NCBI GenBank assembly: GCA_963798275.1
Contig: CAWCTB010000023.1
Span: forward strand, 62,001-126,000
Direction: 5' to 3'
Length of the DNA stretch: 64,000 nucleotides
Source: CAWCTB01 sp963798275
GTDB lineage: Bacteria > Acidobacteriota > Terriglobia > Terriglobales > Acidobacteriaceae
A program made the translations under genes and the position numbers. Shown one piece after another: positions 20,495-29,021 of this stretch (positions within the stretch are counted from its first letter, which is position 1; each line of letters begins with the position of its first letter). The notes under the pieces are model-generated. The model was not told the origin of the DNA. It searched no databases and worked only from the letters and a program-made list of their open reading frames with translations.

Positions 20495-20523
20495 TTGCGG
20501 TTATCGCAATGGCATGTTATTCT
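20495..20523 (+). promoter_or_regulatory. candidate sigma-70 promoter for rpsO
   Basis: TTGCGG (20495-20500), 17-base spacer, TATTCT (20518-20523), 48 bases before the rpsO start. The rest of the 20309-20571 interval shows no gene. Confidence 0.4.
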
Positions 20524-20571
20524 TTTGAACGTAACGACATACGATTACAGAGTAGGAGCGCAGCCGATTCA

Positions 20572-20838
20572 GTGTTAGCACGAGAGAAAAAGACTGCCGT
20601 AATTGACCAGTATCGCACGCACGCGACCGACACCGGTTCGCCGGAGGTGCAGATCGCGATTCTGAGCGAGCGTATTGGTGAATTGACGGAGCACTTCAAG
20701 GCGCATAAGAAAGACCATGCCTCCCGGCGCGGTCTTCTCATGATGGTCAGCAGGCGTCGCAGCTTGCTTGACTACCTCAGAAAGTCCGATACCGAACGCT
20801 ACAAAGCCGTCATTCAGAGACTCGGCATCCGCAAGTAA
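20572..20838 (+). CDS. rpsO: 30S ribosomal protein S15
   Basis: 88 residues from a GTG start at 20572 ('VLAREKKTAVIDQYRTHATDTGSPEVQIAILS'). The full S15 signature is 'GELTEHFKAHKKDHASRRGLLMMVSRRRSLLDYLRKSD'. The length is standard for S15. An AGGAG sits unusually far upstream (13 bases). The upstream open frame to 20509 adds residues without similarity and is not favoured. Followed by pnp, the conserved rpsO-pnp order. Confidence 0.95.
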   Translation: MLAREKKTAVIDQYRTHATDTGSPEVQIAILSERIGELTEHFKAHKKDHASRRGLLMMVSRRRSLLDYLRKSDTERYKAVIQRLGIRK

Positions 20839-21145
20839 CCATTGCAGCGGCTGACTTATCCTGAACTACGCAGCGTATTCTGTGTCCACAGCTTCCCCGC
20901 AGGCGCGATGCGAGCGCTTGCCGGGGACGGCGCATTCATGCGTCAACTGCCATGGCAAGATTCAACGGCGACAACGAAGGGATGCCCGATGGCATCTGGT
21001 TGCACGCGTCCGCGAGTTCTTGCCACGAAGCTTCCTCTCGCACTCTCTCCGCCGCCGTACGCACTGCTTACGGACTTGATTTCTCACCCCACGGCACAGC
21101 GGAGACTCCATCGATTGCGCTCAGAACGGAAGGAATATCCAATCA
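20839..21145 (+). other. 307-bp rpsO-pnp spacer
   Basis: No gene supported. It is unusually long for this operon. In other bacteria the pnp leader is folded and cut by RNase III for autoregulation. Several GC-rich self-complementary stretches are present (around 20890-21010), but I could not define one clear hairpin by eye. The pnp ribosome-binding site (GGAAGGA) is at the end. Confidence 0.4.
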
Positions 21146-23463
21146 ATGAAGCACGAAATTACTGTTGAGCTGCACGGCGGCAAATCCATTCACTTCGAAA
21201 CCGGCAAACTAGCCAAGCAGGCGCATGGTTCCTGCATTGTCCGCATCGGCGACAACGTGGTTCTCGCCACCGCCTGCGCCAACGCCGATCCCCGCGAGGG
21301 CATCGACTTCTTCCCCCTCACGGTCGACTACCGCGAGTACACCTACGCTGCCGGACGTATCCCCGGCGGCTTCATCAAGCGCGAGGGACGTCCCAGCGAG
21401 CGCGAGATTCTGACCAGCCGCCAGATCGACCGTCCCATCCGCCCGCTGTTTCCTGAGGGCTTCCGCTGCGAGACCCAGGTCATCGCCATGGTGCTGTCGG
21501 CCGACACGACGAACGATCCGGATGTCGCCGGCATCAACGGCGCCTCGGTGGCACTCAGCGTTTCCGACATTCCATTCCATGGGCCTATTGGCGCGGTGCG
21601 CGTGGGCCGGTCGAACGGTGAGTTCGTCATCAACCCGACCTATGACGAGCAGCGCGAAGGCACCATGAACCTGATGGTGGTGGGCACGGCCGACGGCATC
21701 GTGATGATCGAGTCGGGCGCGCGCGAAGAGTCGGAAGAGATCGTCGTGCAGGGCATCGAGTTCGGCCACGAGCAGATGAAGAAGATATGCGCCGCCATCA
21801 GCGAACTGCAGAAGCAGGTGGGTAAGCAGAAGCGCAAGGTCGAGCCGCCGGTGATCGACGAAGCTTACGTCAGCGAACTGCGCTCCAAGTACGGCGAGCG
21901 CCTGCTGGATGCGGTCGAACACCGAAAAGTATCCCAAGACCGAGAGCTATGGCCTGATCAAGGCGCTCAAGGACGAGTTCCTTGCCACGTTTGACGAAGA
22001 TGACGACGAAGGCCGCAAGAAGGGCAAGAGCTACCTCGAAATGCTGCGCGAGCGCATCTTCCGCGAGCAGGTGATCAAGGAGAAGCGCCGCCCGGATGGC
22101 CGCAAGTTCGACCAGATCCGCGATATCTGGATCGAAGTCGGCGTGCTGCCGCGCACTCACGGATCGGCGATCTTCACCCGCGGCGAGACCCAGGCGCTGG
22201 TCACCACGACGCTGGGCACGGGCGACGACATGCAGCGGCTGGAAGCCTTCGAGGGCGAAGCCAAGAAGCGCTTCATGCTGCACTACAACTTCCCGCCATT
22301 CTCGGTGGGTGAAGTGGCGTTCCTGCGCGGAGCCGGACGCCGCGAGATTGGCCACGGCGCTCTGGCCGAGCGCGCTCTCTCGGCGGTGCTGCCCGGCGAA
22401 GCGGACTGGCCGTATGCGATGCGCGTGGTCTCGGACATTCTCGAGTCCAACGGCTCTTCGTCGATGGCGACTGTCTGCGGAGCTTCGCTCAGCATGATGG
22501 ACGCAGGCGTTCCGCTGAAGGCTTCGGTTGCGGGTGTGGCCATGGGACTGGTGAAGGAAGGCGACGAGTATGCCATCCTGACCGACATTGCCGGCGCGGA
22601 AGATCACTACGGCGACATGGACTTCAAGGTGGCGGGCACGCGCGACGGCATTACGGCGCTGCAGATGGACATCAAGGTGATGGGCATCACGCCGCAGATC
22701 ATGCGCGAGGCGCTCGACCAGGCGCGCCGCGGACGGTTGTTCATCCTCGACAAGATGAACGAGATCATCGCCGAGCCGCGCACCAAGATCAGCGAGTTTG
22801 CTCCGCGCTTCTACACGCTGCAGATTCCGACCGACAAGATTCGCGACCTGATCGGACCGGGAGGCAAGGTCATCCGCGGCATCATCGAGCAGACCGGGCG
22901 TGAAGATCGATGTCGAAGACAGCGGCAAGGTCAACGTCTCGTCGAGCGACCAGGAGGCGGCGGCCAAGGCCATCCAGATGATCAACGACATCACCGCGAC
23001 CGCCGAAGTCGGGAAGACCTACCTTGGCAAGGTCACGCGGCTGGCGGACTTCGGCGCGTTCGTCGAAATCCTGCCGGGCACCGATGGACTGCTGCACATC
23101 AGCGAAGTCGCCGAGCACCGCATCAAGGACGTTCGCGACGAACTGAAGGAAGGCGACCAGGTACTGGTAAAGGTGCTGGCGGTCGAAGGCAATCGCATCA
23201 AGCTGTCGCGCAAAGCCATCCTGAAAGAGCAGCGCGCCAAGATGGGCGGCGGCGAAGCGGCCCCTGAGAGCGAAGGCGGCGCGGTGGCGACCTTCGAAGG
23301 TGGACATGAAGCGGCCGACGAAGAAGCCGAACCCAGTTTCAACCGTGACACCCATGCCGGTGATCGCGGCCCGCGCCGCGATGGCGGATATCGCGGCGGT
23401 CGTGGCGGTCCCGGAGGCGGACGTGGCGGGGACCGCGGACGGGGACGAGGCGGGCGGCACTAA
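21146..23463 (+). CDS. pnp: polyribonucleotide nucleotidyltransferase (PNPase), two frame breaks
   Basis: 3'-5' phosphorolytic exoribonuclease, about 771 residues. Two RNase PH domains: the first from 'ITVELHGGKSIHFETGKLAKQ' with 'GGFIKREGRPSEREILTSRQIDRPIRPLFP', the second with 'THGSAIFTRGETQALVTTTLGT' and 'SDILESNGSSSMATVCGASLSMMDAGVPL'. A KH domain ('KIRDLIGPGGKVIRGIIEQTG') and an S1 domain ('GKVTRLADFGAFVEILPGTDGLLHISEV') follow. The frame breaks at about 21912 (one extra G) and 22898 (GGG for GG), each repaired by removing one base. The C-terminal 60 residues are acidic and then a Gly/Arg-rich RGG tail not found in E. coli PNPase. A strong terminator follows. Confidence 0.93.
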
Positions 23464-23494
23464 GGCTGCGCTTCGGAGAGCCAGATGAAAAGAG

Positions 23495-23519
23495 AGGGGA
23501 GGGCATGGCGCCCTCCCCT
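23495..23519 (+). terminator. intrinsic terminator after pnp
   Basis: AGGGGAGGGC / GCCCTCCCCT perfect 10-bp stem with a 5-base loop, followed by TGCTTGCTTTC. Confidence 0.75.
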
Positions 23520-23532
23520 TGCTTGCTTTCTG

Positions 23533-23559
23533 CCCTTAGGCTGCGCTCGGGCAAGCTCT
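23533..23559. repeat. dispersed short repeat, copy 2
   Basis: cccttaggctgcgctcgggcaagctct, near-identical to 9703-9730, again directly after a terminator. Confidence 0.5.
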
Positions 23560-23610
23560 GAGTGCCTGCCCTACTCGATTAGGTCGTTTTTCCCGTAGCT
23601 GTCGGCGTGA

Positions 23611-26331
23611 TTACTTGCGCTTTGATTTCTTCAGCGCGGTCTTGGCAGCGGTCTTGCTCCTGGAATTTTCCTTCTTCCGCAAGTCGTCGATGTCAACGAC
23701 GCTGAGCACCACACCGTCGATGCGGTTATCCAAGGTGCGGTACGGGGTGACGCGGAAGTTGCACCAGCGGCCCTGGTTGTCCTGCAACTCGAATTGCCTG
23801 GGCTGGACCTGCTGCATGACGTCGAGCATCATCTGCTCCAGGTAGTTGACGTCGATCTTCAGCTTGAGCCGTGGCACGGGACGTCCGATGTCGTTTGCCA
23901 TGAAGCCCAACACGGTGGCTGCCTGGGGATTAAAGCGGCGGACGCTCAGATCGGCCCCCACCAGTACCAAGGGCAGGTTCACGCTGTTGAGCAGGTTGGT
24001 GAGATCGTTGTTTAACTGGGTCAGCAACTCGTTGCGATGCTGCATCTCTTCATTGACGGTGTGCAGTTCTTCATTGGCCGATTCCAGCTCTTCTTTGGAA
24101 GTCTGCAGTTCCTCGTTGGTGCTCTGCAACTCCTCATTGGCAGATTGAATTTCTTCATTGGCCGACTGGAGTTCTTCGTTGGTAGTCTCGTGAGTTTCGA
24201 TGATGGACTGCAGATACTCCCTGGTTGCCCCCAACTCCTGCTTTAGGTACGCAATCTCCTGGTCCCGGGCCTGCCGTTCGTTCTCCGTTAAGGGAGTACC
24301 ATCCCCGGATTGCGCCGGCCCGACGGCGCCGGGTGAAGCGTCAGGCACAGGAGGTTCGAAGGCGATAAGAAAACTGAACTCGCTCTGCAACGGCGCTTTG
24401 AAGGGCACGACCCGGATGGTCAGCAGCGACGGATTTCCGTTGTTTTCGGCGGTGGCCGCGCGGCGCACGGTTTCCGCACTGGTCTTGCGAGCCTGCTCTA
24501 TGGCCGATTGCAGTTCGAACAGCAGACTGGGACGAGCCATCTTCATCAGGTTGAGGCTGGCCTTGCCGCCGGGCAGCTCCAGGAAGCGGCCGGTATGGCC
24601 CCGGGTCTGGAGGATGTCGAGCTGCTCGTTGACCACGACAGCCGGCGGCGCATACTTCGCCAGCAGCAGCCGGTCTGCCTCGCGCTGCAATTCCGGGGGC
24701 ACCCTCACGCCGTCAGCGGGTCTGGGTGGAGGAAGCGGGAGCTCAGCGTCGGCATCGCCGTTGCCTGGGACCATGGCAAACCCGGACATAACGGGGGTTG
24801 CTACCAGTTTCTTTCGATAGATTTTCTGCCTTTTGTCAGCCATATCAAAAAGATCCGAGCCTGCGCCCAGCAGTCCTTCCGTGCTTCCAATCATCAGAAA
24901 CCCGGTGGGCTTCAAGGCATAGTGAAAGATCGGAATCACCTTTTTCTGCAAAGACTGGCCAAGATAAATCATCACATTCCTGCAACTGACCAGGTCGAGG
25001 CGCGAAAAGGGAGGATCGCCAAAAATGTTCTGCGTGGAAAATATACATAAATCGCGAATGGTTTTGCTGATCTGGTAGACCCCGTCGGTCTTGTGGAAGA
25101 AGCGGCGCAGACGCTGAGGCGTCAGGTCTGCCTCGATGCTCTCCTTGTAGATTCCCGACCTGGCTTGGCGAATCGCGGCCTCACTTAAATCCGTTCCGAA
25201 AATCTGGATGGGAACCTCGGAACGCTCCTCGCCGAGATATTCCACCAGCGAAATGGCATGCGAGTAGGTTTCCTCTCCGGTGGAGCATCCCGGCACCCAG
25301 ATGCGAATCGGCATGGATGGCGAGGTGCGAGCCTGCAGGATGGCCGGGTATACCAGCTCTTTCAAGATGTCGAATGCCTCGGGATTGCGGAAGAAGCTGG
25401 TGACGTTGATCAGCAGGTCTTGATACAGGGCATGGACTTCGTTGCGGTCCCGGTGGAGAAGCGAAATGTATTCGCTCAGCTTGTGGATTTTGTGCAGCAC
25501 CATGCGGCGGTGAATGCGGCGGGCAATGGTGGGCGGCTTGTATTCGGAGAAATCCACCTTGGTAGCGCGCCGCAACAGGCGGAAAATCTGGCCCATCTGG
25601 ACGTCGCTAGCCGCACCGCCGGGCCTGGTTTCGTGCAGCGGCGAACCGGTCACGTAGGGATGTTTGCGGATGCGGGCGAGCTCCCGGGCGATGGCTTCCG
25701 GGGGCAGCACGAAATCCACGCAGCCGGCGGCAATCGCGCTGGCCGGCATACCATCGTACTTGGCCGAGCCGGAGTCCTGAGCGAAGGTGATGCCGCCCTC
25801 ACTTTTGACCGCGGCGAGTCCAATGGTTCCGTCGGAAGCGGTGCCGGACAAAACAATGCCAATCGCGTTACTGCCGTGGGCTTCGGCCAGCGACCGTAGA
25901 AACACATCAATGGTTGTGTTCACCAGGCGTGGTTCGTGGCGGTCGGCCAGGCGCAAGGTTCCATCCAAAATGCGCAGCTCGCATTTGGGAGGAATGACGT
26001 AAACATGGTTTGGCGCCACTTGCAGGCCGTCCTGGGCCTCCAGCACGGGCATCTGGGTAGTCCGGGAAAGGATCTGGGTGAAGGCACTCTCCCGCGAGGG
26101 ATCGAGGTGAGGCACCAGGATGAACGCCATGTTGAGGTTTGGCGGCAAGGCCTTCAAGAGCGCCGTGAAGGCCTCGAGGCCTCCGGCGGAAGCGCCGATG
26201 CCTACGATGGGGAAGGTCCTGGTCGGCTGGCGGGTGGTTGAGTCCGTCGCATTTTTTTTGGTGGAACCTCGGGCAGCGATCGACGGCGGGCTCTTCGGAT
26301 CAGGCTTTCGGAGACTCTTCGTGGGGGTCAT
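23611..26331 (-). CDS. CheB-CheR-PAS signalling protein without a kinase domain
   Basis: 906 residues, intact. It opens with a Lys/Pro-rich leader of about 40 residues. A CheB methylesterase domain follows, with catalytic Ser in 'VGIGASAGGLEAF', His in 'VPHLDPSRESAF' and Asp in 'LSGTASDGTIGLAAV'. The CheR methyltransferase domain (about 245-500) has 'NVTSFFRNPEAFD', 'IRIWVPGCSTGEETYSHAI' (SAM site) and 'FDLVSCRN'-type 'RLDLVSCRNVMIYLG'. A long NEELQSANEE-type coiled coil (about 695-755) and a C-terminal PAS domain ('LLNSVNLPLVLVGADLSVRRFNPQA') follow. Fused proteins of this type often continue into a histidine kinase, but this one ends in a Lys-rich tail. No chemoreceptor or CheA is adjacent, so the methylated target is unknown. 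Confidence 0.92.
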   Translation of the reverse strand: MTPTKSLRKPDPKSPPSIAARGSTKKNATDSTTRQPTRTFPIVGIGASAGGLEAFTALLKALPPNLNMAFILVPHLDPSRESAFTQILSRTTQMPVLEAQDGLQVAPNHVYVIPPKCELRILDGTLRLADRHEPRLVNTTIDVFLRSLAEAHGSNAIGIVLSGTASDGTIGLAAVKSEGGITFAQDSGSAKYDGMPASAIAAGCVDFVLPPEAIARELARIRKHPYVTGSPLHETRPGGAASDVQMGQIFRLLRRATKVDFSEYKPPTIARRIHRRMVLHKIHKLSEYISLLHRDRNEVHALYQDLLINVTSFFRNPEAFDILKELVYPAILQARTSPSMPIRIWVPGCSTGEETYSHAISLVEYLGEERSEVPIQIFGTDLSEAAIRQARSGIYKESIEADLTPQRLRRFFHKTDGVYQISKTIRDLCIFSTQNIFGDPPFSRLDLVSCRNVMIYLGQSLQKKVIPIFHYALKPTGFLMIGSTEGLLGAGSDLFDMADKRQKIYRKKLVATPVMSGFAMVPGNGDADAELPLPPPRPADGVRVPPELQREADRLLLAKYAPPAVVVNEQLDILQTRGHTGRFLELPGGKASLNLMKMARPSLLFELQSAIEQARKTSAETVRRAATAENNGNPSLLTIRVVPFKAPLQSEFSFLIAFEPPVPDASPGAVGPAQSGDGTPLTENERQARDQEIAYLKQELGATREYLQSIIETHETTNEELQSANEEIQSANEELQSTNEELQTSKEELESANEELHTVNEEMQHRNELLTQLNNDLTNLLNSVNLPLVLVGADLSVRRFNPQAATVLGFMANDIGRPVPRLKLKIDVNYLEQMMLDVMQQVQPRQFELQDNQGRWCNFRVTPYRTLDNRIDGVVLSVVDIDDLRKKENSRSKTAAKTALKKSKRK

Positions 26332-26584
26332 GAAAGGCTCGGAGCCTCACGGCTCAAGAAGATTACTACTTCGTAAGCTATGCTGAGAGGCTGACCGGCG
26401 CAAGGAAAACGTCGCGATCGGCGATTATATTCCCACCTTGTATATTCCACCTCGCTGATCGCTTGGGCGATTTCCATCGTCGATGGCGTGATACTGGTAA
26501 GCCGGAAAGGCGATATTTGGTCAAGAGCTTGAAGATCGACGCTGCACCATTGGCGTGAAGGCTTGAGCCGCTCGGGACTGTTCG

Positions 26585-27076
26585 CTAAGCGATCCGCTTC
26601 GGGTCGCGGGTGCAAGCTGCTGGCGAACTCTGATCGAAGGAGTTCTTTGAGGCGGCACTGATTGGGGCGGTACCTTCCCACTCCCGCCGGCGCAGACGGC
26701 TGCAAGTCTGGGTCAGTTGGCTGAGAGCCTGCCGGAATTGCTCCAAGAGTTCCTGATTGGCGTTACGCAGCGCTTCGGCCGTCCGAAGACGTTCACTGAG
26801 AACGGAGAGCGTGGAAAAAATCGGTTGTGTCGAGCCATTGACCTGCGACCCATCGCGAGCGGACTTAGCCACCCAACCAGACGATAACCAGGCGTCCAAA
26901 TCGCTGCGGCGCGCGAGTACTGTGCCCTTGCGATCGGCACCAATTGGGCGCCGCACGGGCAACCCGTGGCGCTGCTCCCAGCGCTGCACGGTCCGCACTC
27001 CCTTTCCCATGTATTGCGCGATCTCCTTCCACGAGGTCAGCACGTAGGGTTCGACTGAGGGACCTTGGCTCGCCAT
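26585..27076 (-). CDS. MerR-like helix-turn-helix protein with coiled-coil tail
   Basis: 163 residues. The N-terminal HTH is 'LTSWKEIAQYMGKGVRTVQRWEQRHGLPVRRP' followed by a 'KGTVLARRSDLDAWLSSG' wing, an excisionase/MerR-like fold that I recall as common in Acidobacteriota regulators. Residues 85-125 are predicted helical and heptad-like ('LSVLSERLRTAEALRNANQELLEQFRQAL'), fitting dimerisation. GGAG precedes the ATG. It is divergent from the gas-vesicle-like genes and could regulate them or itself. Often such HTH domains are fused to large sensor or TPR modules; here it is stand-alone. Confidence 0.75.
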   Translation of the reverse strand: MASQGPSVEPYVLTSWKEIAQYMGKGVRTVQRWEQRHGLPVRRPIGADRKGTVLARRSDLDAWLSSGWVAKSARDGSQVNGSTQPIFSTLSVLSERLRTAEALRNANQELLEQFRQALSQLTQTCSRLRRREWEGTAPISAASKNSFDQSSPAACTRDPKRIA

Positions 27077-27414
27077 GGTTCACTCCAACTGCCTATGATA
27101 ATAGTCCTAGTCTTGTGGGGAAGATATCACATTCCATTGCGTCAATGGGTTCGATGCAGCTGGGTGAAGATGTGTAAAGTGCGGAGATCTCCCGACGAAG
27201 CTCAGGGACCGACGGAAACGAGTGTGAACGGCCGCAACCTTATTTGCGCGCCAGTTCGGTACCACAAATCGCGTGAAGCTTGGCAAGCGCGGTTGAAAGA
27301 CGCTGGCAACGCACCGTACACTTAGCTTCGCTTGCAAAGCAGCGGTGGAGTCGCGAAGTCGCGCGCGATTGGGATCCATCATCGCGGGGCAAAGGATTGA
27401 AGCGGTTCACGGGT
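27077..27414. other. 338-bp divergent gap upstream of the GvpL/F genes
   Basis: Relatively AT-rich at 27090-27130, with TATTATCATAG on the minus strand that could be a -10 for the HTH gene. No gene is supported. Probably the divergent promoter region. Confidence 0.4.
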
Positions 27415-28203
27415 ATGGCAACTGCGAAGGCGAAATCTGATGCGAAGAGGCGCGCGTCCAAGAGCGCCAGGGACGAGTTCGCGTTCTATGTGTATGGGGT
27501 TGCGCAGCAGCACGAGATTGCCGAACCGCCGATCTTGGCGGAAGGGGTTGACGGGTGGGCCAGAGTCGAAGCGGTCGCCTGCGAGGGCTACCTTTGCTGG
27601 CTGAGCCGGGTGTCGCGCGAGGAGTTTGTGGAAAACCTGCCGCGACGGATGGAGGACCTGCAGTGGCTGGTGACAGCCGGATTGCGGCATCAACAAGTGG
27701 TGGCGGAAATCGGGAAATATATGACGTTGCTGCCGGCCCGCTTTGGGACTGTGTTCACGAGCCAGGAGTCGCTGGCGAAATATGTGGGTGAGCGTCGCGA
27801 ATCGTTGCAGCAGGCCTTCGATCACATTGCCGATGCCGACGAATGGGGTGTGAAGGTATTCGCTCTGCAGCCTGTGGTCACAAAGGCGACTACCAAGGAC
27901 GATGGCTATATGAAGCGCACGGCTCAGGCGCTTCAATCCAGACATAGCCACGCCGTCGATACCGAAGTGCAGGAGTTTGTGGAGACACTGAGTGCGGTTG
28001 CAGAAGGGGCGAGTCCGGCTGGGACGGCGAGCGCCGATCAGCCGGGATTGCTCTGGAACGGAGCGTTTCTGATCCGCAGGAAAGACCGGAAGAAGTTCGA
28101 GTCGGTGCTGCGAAAGTATGCAGCGAAGTGGCACGAGCGGCGGCGCATCGACTGCAGCGGGCCGTGGCCACCGTATTCGTTTGCGGGCGGTCACGTGCAT
28201 TGA
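27415..28203 (+). CDS. GvpL/GvpF-family gas-vesicle-associated protein (first of two)
   Basis: 262 residues from 'MATAKAKSDAKRRASK'. The GvpL/GvpF fold is recognised by 'FAFYVYGVAQQHE', 'VEAVACEGYLCWLSRVSREEFVENLPRRMEDLQWL', 'VVAEIGKYMTLLPARFGTVFTSQESL', the central 'WGVKVFA' strand, and the closing 'CSGPWPPYSFAGG' motif. In gas-vesicle producers these proteins are minor accessory or assembly factors that contact GvpA. No GvpA, GvpN, GvpK or GvpG is nearby. Lys/Arg-rich N-terminus. Followed 70 bases later by a second family member. Confidence 0.8.
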   Translation: MATAKAKSDAKRRASKSARDEFAFYVYGVAQQHEIAEPPILAEGVDGWARVEAVACEGYLCWLSRVSREEFVENLPRRMEDLQWLVTAGLRHQQVVAEIGKYMTLLPARFGTVFTSQESLAKYVGERRESLQQAFDHIADADEWGVKVFALQPVVTKATTKDDGYMKRTAQALQSRHSHAVDTEVQEFVETLSAVAEGASPAGTASADQPGLLWNGAFLIRRKDRKKFESVLRKYAAKWHERRRIDCSGPWPPYSFAGGHVH

Positions 28204-28273
28204 AACGATGCAGCCATGCATGGCTGCAGACTCAGCGCTGCCTGACAGTGCGAAAGGCATCCTAACCATACAA

Positions 28274-28938
28274 ATGGCTCTCCTGCTTTACTGCGTCACT
28301 CCGATGCAAGCTGAGATCGTGCTGGTCACGACAGGTGTATGCGACGTTGCCGTCCGCACGAAAGAGACAGCGCGGTTGCGTGCCTACTTTGGGGAGATTA
28401 CCGATCCGGCAGTTTGCCTTGGGGACTCGGATTCGCTCAAGAAAGCGGCAGCGTCATTTCAGCAGGTGCTGCGCGAAGTGCTGGCGAGAACCACGCCGAT
28501 TCCATTTCACTTTCCGACGCTGCTCGAGAACGAAGAGGCCCTGGAACTGCAAATCCGCGGACAGGCAGGATTCTACTGCGACGCTTTTCTGCGCATGGGT
28601 GACGCAGTCCAGTATGAGCTGATTGCTAGTTGGGAAGCTGACGGGAACGCCGATACTGCGACCCCGGTAAGTGGGCGGGAATATCTGCAGCGACGCGCAG
28701 CAGACGCTTATCGCGCGTTTCCACACTGGATTCGAAGCTGAAGGCGGTGGCGGGCGACACGGTTCGGGAATGGCGGACCAGGCAAGACCGGAAGACGCAT
28801 CGCTGGTTCGCGCTGGTGTCGCGCCACGAACGGGAACGCTTTGTAGCATCGTTGCGGAGCGCCGGACCTTCGGAAGGCGTGCGTTTGCGTCTCAGCGGCC
28901 CGTGGCCTCCGAGCGAGTTCCTGAGCGACAGGCTATAA
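28274..28938 (+). CDS. GvpL/GvpF-family protein (second, one frame break)
   Basis: About 221 residues, starting 'MALLLYCVTPMQAEIVLVTTG'. Family motifs are 'FQQVLREVLARTTPIPFHFPTLLENEEAL' (equivalent to the PARFG region) and, after a frame break near 28710, 'DTVREWRTRQDRKTHRWFALVSRHERERFVASL' and 'RLRLSGPWPPSEFL'. The GPWPP ending is shared with the upstream paralogue. The break (one base missing, around GACGCTTATCGCGCG) falls in the usual linker. Probably in one operon with the first copy. Confidence 0.75.
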
Positions 28939-29021
28939 CAGGGGCCAAGAACAGGAAGCCCAGCGCGGGCGAATTCCCTTCCTCGATGTGTAGCATGGGA
29001 TAGGCCTACACTCATACAGGT

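Noticed and set aside
21900..22910. Programmed frameshifting in pnp, sucB and others
   Set aside because: No slippery heptamers or downstream pseudoknots are evident. The breaks are at varied contexts and directions, and occur in genes not known to be recoded.
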